Source: Auritidibacter sp. Marseille-P8566
GTDB taxonomy: Bacteria > Bacteroidota > Bacteroidia > Flavobacteriales > Flavobacteriaceae
Length of the DNA: 7,024 nt
Assembly: GCA_943325595.2 (NCBI GenBank)
Contig: CALPQA020000093.1
Coordinates: forward strand, 1 to 7,024
Direction: 5' to 3'
Shown here: positions 1-6,331 of the stretch, piece by piece
Layout: each line of letters starts with the position of its first letter
How positions within the stretch are numbered: the stretch's first letter is position 1
The notes under the pieces: model-generated
What the model was told of the DNA's origin: nothing
Database searches by the model: none
Seen by the model: only the letters and a program-made list of their open reading frames with translations
Made by a program: the position numbers and the translations under genes

Positions 1-896
1 ACACGGGTTTCTTTATCATCATAATAAAGCCATACATTATTATTTAATTCATCTCTTATTGATTTTATTGTGTTATTTATTTTAATGTAACCATCAATTT
101 CTAGACCTATTAATTCGCAATCTTGATTTGTAATAAGTACTAATTCTATGGGATTAAAAGAATTTAATGATAAACTTGTAATAAGAGTACTAATATTATG
201 ATTATAATTTATACGTTTTAATTCTAAAAACACATTACTTATTATTCGTTCATTTTGAAGCTCAACGTTGCGCGTAGCAACACGCGTTCCTCTATAATGA
301 TCTCTAGGTTCAATAACCCCAATTTTTCTTATCTCTTTATCTATATCTATTTTTTCACTATTTAGGTACTCTGTAAAAATTTGGTTTAAATTAATTTCAT
401 CATCCTTGAAATAAATTAATTTATGTATTAAATAATTTCTTTTATAAAAAAGGTATGTTTTTATTAATTCTTCTTCAAAATAGTCTATAAATAAATTACT
501 TAATTCCCTTGAAAAATCAAGAAGTGTAGCATTTGTCATTTGAACAATTAAATTCCCATATGCAACATCAAAAATAGTTTTATCAATTTCGATTAGCTTA
601 CATATATTTTTTTTAAACTCATTTAGAGTATTTTCTTTTTCATTATTTTCTATTCTTCTTTTGTTATCATCAATTCTTTGTTTTTCATCCAAAGTAATAA
701 TATGACCATCATGATAATAATCTGTAGATAAAATTTTGCCTGACTCATCGTATTTAAGAAACTCACCATGTAAAACCCCATTAACTTTAATGAATTTTTC
801 TTTTAGCTTACCTTTTCCATCATTTTCATAGATATAATTAGTACCATTATCGGTAATAATATTTTTGTTGCTTTTTAAAAAATCAAATAATCCCAT
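1..896 (-). CDS. MGLFDFLKS-leader protein with MORN/YwqK-type repeats, 3' end outside window
   Basis: An open frame starts at the ATG at 896-894 and runs without a stop to the left edge, giving about 298 codons of an incomplete protein. Residues 1-9 read MGLFDFLKS, a short amphipathic leader. Residues about 17-64 form two MORN_2-like units of the type seen in YwqK-family proteins (NGTNYIYENDGKG, then HGEFLKYDESGK). A charged, probably coiled linker follows at about 68-100, then a helical region that aligns with the paralogue at 3137-4135 (LIVQM near 117, KTYLFYKRNYLIHKLI near 147-162). Further on the two diverge. The segment TRVATRNVEL at about 202-211 is encoded by an unusually GC-rich palindromic patch. 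There is no signal peptide or membrane segment. It is the last gene of the window, 74 bases after the 330-residue gene. The function is unknown; MORN_2 proteins include proposed antitoxin or immunity proteins, so that role is only a guess. Confidence 0.85.
   Translation of the reverse strand, partial: MGLFDFLKSNKNIITDNGTNYIYENDGKGKLKEKFIKVNGVLHGEFLKYDESGKILSTDYYHDGHIITLDEKQRIDDNKRRIENNEKENTLNEFKKNICKLIEIDKTIFDVAYGNLIVQMTNATLLDFSRELSNLFIDYFEEELIKTYLFYKRNYLIHKLIYFKDDEINLNQIFTEYLNSEKIDIDKEIRKIGVIEPRDHYRGTRVATRNVELQNERIISNVFLELKRINYNHNISTLITSLSLNSFNPIELVLITNQDCELIGLEIDGYIKINNTIKSIRDELNNNVWLYYDDKETR
264..288. repeat. GC-rich palindromic patch inside the left-edge MORN-type gene
   Basis: In otherwise AT-rich coding DNA there is a dense patch with two mutually exclusive perfect stems on the plus strand: GTTGC (267-271) pairs with GCAAC (277-281) around GCGTA, and CGCGT (271-275) pairs with ACGCG (282-286). 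AACG (264-267) also mirrors CGTT (285-288). It is in frame and encodes the run TRVATRNVE. Its composition contrasts with both flanks, which suggests a small inserted palindromic element, but only one copy is visible here. Confidence 0.4.
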
Positions 897-900
897 TTTT
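832..900. repeat. 69-base direct repeat, copy 1 (5' end of MORN-type gene)
   Basis: Bases 832-900 match 4071-4139 in the same orientation with two substitutions that I can see. The repeat covers the first 21 codons of the two MORN-type paralogues plus four bases upstream of the ATG. Identity falls away quickly on both sides, so the shared 5' block is much better conserved than the rest of the genes. The last 26 coding-strand bases (871-896) also occur identically at 2875-2900. Confidence 0.9.
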
Positions 901-970
901 TATATTTTAAATTAATGTATTTTAAATCATATTAATATTATAACTAGATTGTATAAATAAGAGTTTAAAA

Positions 971-1963
971 TTAATTATTATATCCAATTTTCTTCAACCA
1001 TTTTAGATACAAATTCCATTGCGACTCTATCCATTGTGAAGTTAAATAGTAATTTCCACAAAAAATTTCTCTAGAATAATATCTAGTACTACCGCTTGAA
1101 TCTTTTATTGTTCTTGTTTTTAATCTTAAAACTTCAAAATTCGCATTAAAATTTGTTTTTGAATACTTTGGATTTTGCAAATTTTGAATTTCATCATTTG
1201 ATATTAATCCTTGTTTAAAAGCTTCCCTAAACGTATGTTGGACATATTGTCCTATTTTCATTCCCTCAATTTTCTTATTATTGTGTTCAATGATATTTTT
1301 TGGGATAAATACTTTAATTTTTTCATTTGTGATTTCTTTTCTAGAATCTAAATCTAATAACTTGACACTTCTCAAAAATAGTTCTGAGGTGTCATTTTCA
1401 GATTTTGATGCTTTAATGGTAGAATCAATAATGTCTTCAAAAAACTGGTCGTTAGTAATTACCCCTATTGTGATACTGTCATCATCTATTAACTCATTAG
1501 CCTTTTGAAGCAAATCATCAATTAGTTTCAATGTAGCAGGGTTTGTTTTTGGGGTAATAAATAAGGAATGAAAGTGATTGTATTGTTCAAAATAGGTTTG
1601 CATCACGAAAAGGGTTCTAAAAATTTTCTTTAGTATTCGCTCTGCTGTTTCTTCTTTAGAACCATAATTTAATCCAGCCCCATGAAAAGCTACATCAACA
1701 CCATAAACTGTCAACTCGGTTGTATTGATTCCCAAAACATCTATTTCGGCTTGCTTTAAAAGTTGTTCAAAAGAACTTCCTTTAAATATTTCATCAAAAT
1801 AACCGGATTTAATAATTTTTTGGTAAAATAATTTTGCCCTGCTTTTTTCGTGATCAGTAAAAACCCAGTTTCCACTCAATTTCCAATTGGTTTGAATAAC
1901 TCTACAGCCCATTACGTGGTTCAAATAGCTACTTGTTAAAGATTCTCCAATTTCTATTTTCAT
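971..1963 (-). CDS. Predicted PD-(D/E)XK-like protein, possibly catalytically degenerate
   Basis: The ATG at 1963-1961 opens a complete 330-residue protein beginning MKIEIGESL. Residues 71-78 (QAEIDVLG) followed by a strand at 86-94 (VYGVDVAFH) look like the core of a restriction-endonuclease fold: Glu73/Asp75 in the first acidic strand and Asp90 in the second. The usual lysine of the (D/E)XK motif is absent, the third position being Ala92, so cleavage activity is doubtful. Residues 96-125 (AGLNYGSKEETAER onward) form a conserved-looking helix, and 132-139 a strand. The C-terminal part (about 234-325) has the features GMKIGQYVQHTF, YSKTNF, STRYYSR and LTSQW, a module I associate with nuclease-like accessory proteins. 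No signal peptide or membrane segment is seen. It lies between a small ORF 60 bases upstream and the left-edge MORN-type gene 74 bases downstream. The fold is an inference from motif shape, and no substrate can be named. Confidence 0.85.
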   Translation of the reverse strand: MKIEIGESLTSSYLNHVMGCRVIQTNWKLSGNWVFTDHEKSRAKLFYQKIIKSGYFDEIFKGSSFEQLLKQAEIDVLGINTTELTVYGVDVAFHGAGLNYGSKEETAERILKKIFRTLFVMQTYFEQYNHFHSLFITPKTNPATLKLIDDLLQKANELIDDDSITIGVITNDQFFEDIIDSTIKASKSENDTSELFLRSVKLLDLDSRKEITNEKIKVFIPKNIIEHNNKKIEGMKIGQYVQHTFREAFKQGLISNDEIQNLQNPKYSKTNFNANFEVLRLKTRTIKDSSGSTRYYSREIFCGNYYLTSQWIESQWNLYLKWLKKIGYNN

Positions 1964-2023
1964 AATTTCATTTTATATTAACAAATAGAGTCTAACATCA
2001 AGATTATAAATACTTAGTTTAAT

Positions 2024-2167
2024 TTACTTAATTCCTAAAAAATTCTTCATTTTATCTAATAACGTTGGATAAAAAGCTTTTCTTATCAATTTCCATAAAT
2101 CAGGGTCTTTTATTTGTAATAACATATTTACACCCGGTACATAATGACTATGGGTTATGTAAAACAT
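2024..2167 (-). CDS. Possible 47-residue small protein or gene remnant
   Basis: An ATG at 2167-2165 opens 47 codons (MFYITHSHYV at the start, KMKNFLGIK at the end) with a TAA at 2026-2024. The same frame is open a further 12 codons upstream, to a TGA at 2206-2204 that directly follows the TAA of the 68-residue gene. The two ORFs therefore share a frame, separated by tandem stops. The C-terminal half (DPDLWKLIRKAFYPTLLDKM) looks like a real amphipathic helical protein tail, with Trp, Pro and Tyr that random AT-rich sequence rarely gives. It could be a true small gene, or the tail of a decayed larger gene. I do not recognise a family, and the start is uncertain. Confidence 0.35.
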   Translation of the reverse strand: MFYITHSHYVPGVNMLLQIKDPDLWKLIRKAFYPTLLDKMKNFLGIK

Positions 2168-2206
2168 ACTAATAATGCCGAATTTAGAATCATTACTTTT
2201 CTTTCA

Positions 2207-2413
2207 TTATTTTTTAAGTTTGAATCTATCTATTATTGTTAATACTTTAATCTTCTCAATAGCCTCATTCACAACCGTATCCACATAACCTTCAGTCATT
2301 AAAGAATTTTTACCTTTGGCTTCTAATTCTTTTATATCATCAATCATCGCTGATCTCATTTTTAACAACCCTTCAATTACTAAATAACTTTCAAATCCGT
2401 TTAACTTTTTCAT
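2207..2413 (-). CDS. Small helical protein of unknown function (68 residues)
   Basis: The ATG at 2413-2411 opens 68 codons (MKKLNGFESYLVIEGLL at the start, IIDRFKLKK at the end). The composition is almost entirely helix-forming with alternating hydrophobic and charged residues: helix about 6-32, a Lys/Gly/Asn break at 33-37, and a second helix about 44-66. This suggests a two-helix hairpin that may dimerise or bind a partner. There is no membrane segment, signal peptide or DNA-binding motif. It starts 40 bases after the stop of the 148-residue MGLFDFLKS gene and is probably cotranscribed with it. The stop TAA is followed immediately by an in-frame TGA. I do not recognise the family. A small partner, chaperone or immunity protein is possible but unsupported. 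Confidence 0.6.
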   Translation of the reverse strand: MKKLNGFESYLVIEGLLKMRSAMIDDIKELEAKGKNSLMTEGYVDTVVNEAIEKIKVLTIIDRFKLKK

Positions 2414-2453
2414 ATATTTATTTTTATTATTTACTCATTCATTCATATAATTC

Positions 2454-2900
2454 TTACACAGTATCGGAAACAAGCGCTTTATAATTTATATTGTGTTGTT
2501 TAATATTTGGCGCTGAAGTTGAAGTTGCAGTAGGTTCATTTAATGGCTTGATTGACCCAATTGGGGTTTCATCGGAATCAATCGTTCTTTGAAAAGTTAC
2601 AGGATTATAGGTTTTTTTTCCAGAACCTGACACCGAAGTGTATTCATACCTTAGTTTATCTATATAGGCTGGAATATTATCAATCCCGTAAACAGGAATT
2701 GGATTTGTTTTGTCTAAGCCAAACTCTCCGATTCCGTTAGGGTTTTCATCTAAAAACGAATCATCATGTTCAGAAGAAATTATCACCTCTTGCATCATGC
2801 TTATTTGTTCTTGAATAATTGAAAGCAGTCGAATTTTATTAAATTTTTCTGCTTTTTTCTCTTCTGGAGATTTACTTTTTAAAAAATCAAATAATCCCAT
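2454..2900 (-). CDS. MGLFDFLKS-leader protein with NPIPVYGI segment (148 residues)
   Basis: The ATG at 2900-2898 gives a complete 148-residue protein. Residues 1-9 (MGLFDFLKS) match the leaders of the two MORN-type genes, but the rest is unrelated to them. A Lys/Glu-rich stretch (12-22) leads into a helix (about 23-42), then an acidic linker, then GIGEFGLDKTNPIPVYGI at 56-73, followed by IPAYIDKLRY at 76-85 and VTFQR at 101-105. The NPIPVYGI/YxxxLR pattern resembles a family of bacterial hypothetical proteins in which, from memory, the body continues for some tens of residues past this point. Here the protein ends soon after a low-complexity Thr/Ser/Ala/Pro segment (121-131), so it may be a shortened version. 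No signal peptide or transmembrane segment is seen. It lies 29 bases downstream of the small HTH gene. The function is unknown. Confidence 0.8.
   Translation of the reverse strand: MGLFDFLKSKSPEEKKAEKFNKIRLLSIIQEQISMMQEVIISSEHDDSFLDENPNGIGEFGLDKTNPIPVYGIDNIPAYIDKLRYEYTSVSGSGKKTYNPVTFQRTIDSDETPIGSIKPLNEPTATSTSAPNIKQHNINYKALVSDTV
2875..2900. repeat. 26-base shared 5' end of the MGLFDFLKS genes (third copy)
   Basis: This stretch, read on the minus strand, encodes MGLFDFLKS minus the last base of the Ser codon. It is identical to 871-896 and differs by one base from 4110-4135. The AT-rich leaders just upstream of the start (2901-2927 here, 897-915 at the left-edge gene) are also similar by eye. 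Identity at the DNA level, including third codon positions, in an otherwise unrelated gene points to a recombined or recently copied 5' end rather than protein-level selection alone. Confidence 0.8.
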
Positions 2901-2929
2901 ATGTTATATTTTTTTTAAATTATTAATTT

Positions 2930-3106
2930 TCATTTTTTTAGATATTCATAAATTCTACTTTTACTTAAACCTAATTCTTTAGCAATTTGATCTACTGAAA
3001 TTTTATTAGATCTAAGTTCTTGAGCTCTTTTTGATTTATTCAATATTTCTTCACTTATAATATTGGTATAAGTTCCTGATCTTGAATTCCAATTTTTTCC
3101 TGCCAT
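2930..3106 (-). CDS. Stand-alone small helix-turn-helix protein (58 residues)
   Basis: The ATG at 3106-3104 opens 58 codons ending in TGA at 2932-2930. The N-terminus (MAGKNWNSRSGTYTN) is polar and flexible, followed by a helix (about 18-33) and a clear helix-turn-helix at about 35-57: ISVDQIAKELGLSKSRIYEYL. This has the helix, turn around Gly46 and recognition helix of the HTH at the C-terminus of resolvases and invertases, and of related small regulators. No catalytic domain is attached. Gaps are 30 bases to the upstream MORN-type gene and 29 to the downstream 148-residue gene, so it is embedded in the gene series. It most likely binds DNA and may regulate the local genes. A remnant of a recombinase is the alternative, though the complete ORF with its own start argues against that. 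Confidence 0.75.
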   Translation of the reverse strand: MAGKNWNSRSGTYTNIISEEILNKSKRAQELRSNKISVDQIAKELGLSKSRIYEYLKK

Positions 3107-3136
3107 ACTTATTAAGTTTAATTTATATTTTATAAT

Positions 3137-4135
3137 TTAAAGTTCTAAAATAATACCTTCTTGACCAACTTTGTTATTAATACATAATGAAAGTATATCA
3201 TTTACAACTTTTTGTGCGTATTTGTCCATTTGGGAGGGTTTTAGCTGAGTCTCATTATTTAAAGGACTTTCATTAACTCGTAAAATTTCATATATATCGT
3301 TAGCAGATTTAATATTATCTTTATCTAGTATGTCATAATTAAATTCCTCGCTTTTTTTATTTATTACTTCATAAATTAACTGATATGTATTGAAATTTAA
3401 TCCGAATAATATAGACTCTTGATTAAATATCTCTTTAATAATGCCGCTCCCATTATAATAAATCCTTAATTTACTATTTACATCAAAATTTACAAATAGC
3501 TTAGTTAAAATATTAGATTTCACAAAATAAGAGTCTGAATAATTAATTTTAATCATATCTTGTTTGTTTCTGAATTTTAAGGCATCTATGTGTTCTGTAA
3601 ATCTTTTGTTATAATAATTTACTGTCTTAATTTCATTGAAGGATTCACCAATTTCAATTTTTGCAACTAAATTGTATTCAATTAGCTGTTTTATAAAATA
3701 ATTTCTTTTTGTATATAAATAAAATTTAATGTAATCTTCGTCAAATTTATTACTGTACTTTTCTTCAATTAATTTTGAATAATAATCAATTTTAGAATTT
3801 TCCATTTGAACCAATAGAAAAATTCCAGATATTTCCGAAATTAAGTCGTCTATAACTTTCAGTTTACTAATTTCAACTTTAATATTTTTATTAATTTCTT
3901 CTTCTCGATTTTTAATTAATATTTCTTCTTCTGTTAATGGTATTACTCCATCAATATATGTTTTAATGTTAAATGTGCCATTTCTATTGTATTGAAAATA
4001 TTCACCGTTTAACAAGCCATTTATTTTGCTAAACTTTTCTTTAATAGAACCTTTCCCATTATCATAATAAATATAATTAGTACCATTATCGGTAATTATA
4101 TTTTTGTTGCTTTTTAAAAAATCAAATAGTCCCAT
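3137..4135 (-). CDS. MGLFDFLKS-leader protein with MORN/YwqK-type repeats (332 residues)
   Basis: The ATG at 4135-4133 gives a complete 332-residue protein. Residues 1-10 form the MGLFDFLKS leader. Residues 17-40 and 41-63 form two MORN_2-like units (NGTNYIYYDNGKG and NGEYFQYNRNG, each followed by a strand ending in NG or DG), as in YwqK-family proteins. Residues 67-100 are highly charged and probably helical. The section 105-155 (LLVQM, then FYLYTKRNYFIKQLIEY) aligns with the left-edge paralogue. The rest (about 160-332) has no recognisable domain. No signal peptide or transmembrane helix is present. The first 69 bases of the block are nearly identical to the paralogue while the C-terminal halves differ strongly, suggesting a conserved N-terminal tag and a diversifying C-terminus. 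It lies 72 bases after the 115-residue gene and 30 bases before the small HTH gene. A cytoplasmic immunity or defence role is a guess. Confidence 0.88.
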   Translation of the reverse strand: MGLFDFLKSNKNIITDNGTNYIYYDNGKGSIKEKFSKINGLLNGEYFQYNRNGTFNIKTYIDGVIPLTEEEILIKNREEEINKNIKVEISKLKVIDDLISEISGIFLLVQMENSKIDYYSKLIEEKYSNKFDEDYIKFYLYTKRNYFIKQLIEYNLVAKIEIGESFNEIKTVNYYNKRFTEHIDALKFRNKQDMIKINYSDSYFVKSNILTKLFVNFDVNSKLRIYYNGSGIIKEIFNQESILFGLNFNTYQLIYEVINKKSEEFNYDILDKDNIKSANDIYEILRVNESPLNNETQLKPSQMDKYAQKVVNDILSLCINNKVGQEGIILEL

Positions 4136-4139
4136 TTTT
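4071..4139. repeat. 69-base direct repeat, copy 2 (5' end of MORN-type gene)
   Basis: This is the partner of the copy at 832-900, in the same orientation and about 3.2 kb away, with two visible substitutions. It spans the first 21 codons of the 332-residue gene and four bases before the ATG. Recombination between the two copies would delete or duplicate the HTH, NPIPVYGI, small helical and nuclease-like genes and leave an intact MORN-type start. Confidence 0.9.
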
Positions 4140-4207
4140 TTTAGTTTTTAAGTTAATAAATGCATTATCAAAACACTCTCGTATTCAGATTGTAGATGCT
4201 ATTGGTA

Positions 4208-4555
4208 TTATTCATAATTTATTGACCAATTAAGAAATCTCTTAAAATTAAAATGAATAAAAAGTTCAATAAATTCATCATCTTGAACATCAAACATTAA
4301 TCTAAAAATATTTTCATTGAAAGGTTTATCATATAAGAGGTTATAAACTAAATGATTTGCAGGTATTTCAAAAACATGTAATTTTTTTGAATGACTGTTG
4401 TTTAATAAAATATATAATTTTTGATGTTTTTTTTCTTGTTCAAATTTGGACATCCATTTATTTTCATCATTTATTAAAATCAAAACAGTATTTTTTGAAT
4501 TTAATTTTAAATTCAAAGCCTTCTTTACTAATTCAATTGCATATTTTTTTGTCAT
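4208..4555 (-). CDS. Unknown 115-residue protein
   Basis: I chose the ATG at 4555-4553 (MTKKYAIELVKKALNL), which follows an A-rich leader. The frame is open five codons further up to a TTG at 4570-4568, a weaker start that would give 120 residues. The protein looks alpha/beta: helix about 4-14, strand NTVLILIN about 22-29, strand KLYILLN about 46-52, strand LHVFEIP about 59-65, then helices to the end (FIELFIHFNFKRFLNW). It has no signal peptide, transmembrane segment or catalytic motif I can name. It begins 44 bases after the stop of the 523-residue gene, so it is probably cotranscribed and could be a partner or immunity protein for it. No family is recognised. Confidence 0.7.
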   Translation of the reverse strand: MTKKYAIELVKKALNLKLNSKNTVLILINDENKWMSKFEQEKKHQKLYILLNNSHSKKLHVFEIPANHLVYNLLYDKPFNENIFRLMFDVQDDEFIELFIHFNFKRFLNWSINYE

Positions 4556-4599
4556 ATTTTTTATACTCAATAATAATCATAATTTATTAATGTAATAAA

Positions 4600-6171
4600 T
4601 CACATTCCTGCCCATGCATTTATTTTAAGTCTTGTTCCATCGGGTTTTGCAAATAACTTATTATTAAAATTAGACACAAAGCCATTTGGATTAACACCTT
4701 CTGAAGAATAGCCTTTATTGTGCAAGGCAATATTTAAGAGAGATAGGTAGTAGTGTCCAACACAACACCAGTCTCTTTTATTAAAATAACGGACAGCTTT
4801 TTTTAACTCCATTAATGGAAAATCAATCGTATTTGCTTTTATATATTTTTCATTGGCAGTAAGTACATCCTCTAAATGCTTGATTATTAATTCCTCTTTA
4901 TACAAATAACTGAATGGAATTATCGTTATATTCTTTGGGAACATTGTTCCGGTTTCACCTAAGCTTCCATCATTGCTGATGGCATTATAACATATCTTGC
5001 CATATTCGATAAGTTTTAAGTCATCAACACTGCCATCTAAACCAATTATCTGATTTTGTTTATGATAAAAATCCGAACTACTGTAAAAGTAAATTAAGTG
5101 ATTTCTCATATTTATTTCTATTTTATCAAGTATTTCTGAAACAAATGGTTGAGCAAGAGTTGGAATATTTTTTGAACTTGTATAACAACCATATCGTTTC
5201 CAACAATCTAAATTCCCATAATGCAAGATCGTATTATCATAAACCTCGTCGTGATCGTATTGAAAAATTCTACCATTTCTGAATCTGACTGTAATTATCA
5301 TTCCTTGACCATACCAATTTTGAGATATTCTAAAACAAGTAGATTCTAAATTACCTCCAATACTATTAGTTTTTGATGAAGTTGGAGTTACTTTTTTTAT
5401 GGCTTTTGTTTTATCAATAATATTATCTGTTTTCTTAGTTGTAGAAAGTTGATTATTTTTTATCGAATAATCGATATTAATATCTTTCGGCTCATCAATT
5501 GCTATGATAAAACCCTGTTCTTCAACAAAAGTTTTAAAATAGGTTTTATTTGTGTCAGTATAAAAATTAGTATAAAGCCACCAAATTACATACTCAATAC
5601 ATTCTTTGTTTTCACCATAATCAGTTGGCATTGAGTATTTTCTTGGCGAGAAAAAAGGAAAATGATTTAAAGGACTTAATAATCGTAAGCTTCTTCTTTT
5701 TAAATCGTTTTTATGAGCTATTGTCTCTCCTAAAGGAGAACACTGAAAAATATGACAGTGCTTCCATCCGTTAGCTGAAAATTCTTGATGCTTTCTTCCT
5801 TTGGTTTGCCACATATTCCCTTGTTTCTCTTCTTCTTTTATTGCAAAAGCAATTGGAAATTCTTGGTTTTCAATTAAAGCTGAAAAATCTAATTCGAACT
5901 GATTAAAGGTTTCCATAAAAACCCATAGTGCAGGTTCATTATCTGAAACGGTAAAAGAATGGTTTTCAAAAGAATAATTACTTCCCCTGTTACTATAATT
6001 TTTAAATTTTCTCAACACGAAAAAAGGCGATTCACTTTCAAGATATTCAACTAAATTAAGATGATTCTTAATCATTATGTCTTGATTTGGAAGCAATTCA
6101 GAGATTTCTAAATCTAAAAATTCTTTTAAGGTGGTACTTCTTTTAATATTTGGACTTGGATATTTACTCAT
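4600..6171 (-). CDS. Large multidomain protein of unknown function (523 residues)
   Basis: The ATG at 6171-6169 gives a complete 523-residue protein with no signal peptide or membrane segment, so it is probably cytoplasmic. At least two parts are visible, separated by a polar Lys/Thr/Ser linker (about 237-272). The N-terminal part carries the most distinctive motif, NGWKHCHIFQCSP at 134-146 followed by LLSPLNHF (164-171) and GENKECIEYV (186-195). The His-rich HCHI with a later Asn and Glu resembles a decayed HNH-type fold, but I cannot identify the metal ligands. The second part (about 274-345) has strands including ITVRFRNGRIFQYDHDEVYDN, faintly like a KTSC-type domain, then WKRYGCYTSSKNIP. 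The C-terminal region includes a Trp-Cys-Cys segment at 468-470 and ends KINAWAGM. It follows the protease gene by 160 bases. The domain resemblances are weak, and no activity can be stated. Confidence 0.85.
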   Translation of the reverse strand: MSKYPSPNIKRSTTLKEFLDLEISELLPNQDIMIKNHLNLVEYLESESPFFVLRKFKNYSNRGSNYSFENHSFTVSDNEPALWVFMETFNQFELDFSALIENQEFPIAFAIKEEEKQGNMWQTKGRKHQEFSANGWKHCHIFQCSPLGETIAHKNDLKRRSLRLLSPLNHFPFFSPRKYSMPTDYGENKECIEYVIWWLYTNFYTDTNKTYFKTFVEEQGFIIAIDEPKDINIDYSIKNNQLSTTKKTDNIIDKTKAIKKVTPTSSKTNSIGGNLESTCFRISQNWYGQGMIITVRFRNGRIFQYDHDEVYDNTILHYGNLDCWKRYGCYTSSKNIPTLAQPFVSEILDKIEINMRNHLIYFYSSSDFYHKQNQIIGLDGSVDDLKLIEYGKICYNAISNDGSLGETGTMFPKNITIIPFSYLYKEELIIKHLEDVLTANEKYIKANTIDFPLMELKKAVRYFNKRDWCCVGHYYLSLLNIALHNKGYSSEGVNPNGFVSNFNNKLFAKPDGTRLKINAWAGM

Positions 6172-6331
6172 AAGTACTTAATTAAACGGCTATTTCAAAT
6201 TTTATATAAATATAGTAAAATTCTTATAATTAAAAGGTTTGAACCATAACCACATAGTCTGAAAAGATTTTAATTTTCTCAACTTGTGACAACGAACTGG
6301 TTTTTTTCCTTTTTTTATTTTAAAGAGGAAT

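Noticed and set aside
929..938. ATATTAATAT palindrome between the two leftmost genes
   Set aside because: It is composed of A and T only in very AT-rich DNA, so it is expected by chance.
1281..1508. Plus-strand ORF of 75 codons opposite the 330-residue gene
   Set aside because: It is antisense to a longer gene with clear protein character and has no leader; its hydrophobic content is typical of the complement of AT-rich coding DNA.
2552..2740. Plus-strand ORF of 62 codons opposite the 148-residue gene
   Set aside because: It lies wholly within the better supported minus-strand gene and shows no domain or leader.
4556..4570. Upstream TTG start for the 115-residue gene
   Set aside because: An ATG five codons later follows an A-rich leader and gives a clean helical N-terminus; TTG is the weaker choice, though it cannot be excluded.
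4357..4590. Plus-strand ORF of 77 codons, hydrophobic, opposite the 115-residue gene
   Set aside because: The apparent membrane-like sequence comes from the complement of Lys/Asn/Glu-rich coding sequence; it overlaps a sensible minus-strand gene.
5449..5634. Plus-strand ORF of 61 codons opposite the 523-residue gene
   Set aside because: It is antisense inside a long uninterrupted gene, with no supporting signal.
6284..6292. Small palindrome TTGTGACAA as a possible operator
   Set aside because: It is only four base pairs per arm with no extension and no second copy seen; chance is a sufficient explanation.
6307..6330. Inverted repeat after the protease stop as a terminator
   Set aside because: On the coding strand the weak stem is followed by A residues rather than a T run, so it does not have the form of an intrinsic terminator.
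6172..6331. Promoter in the gap before the 523-residue gene, including a near match to the Bacteroidota -7 motif at 6196-6204
   Set aside because: The match needs an extra base compared with TAnnTTTG and there is no TTG at the expected upstream distance. A transcription start may exist here but the sequence does not show it.
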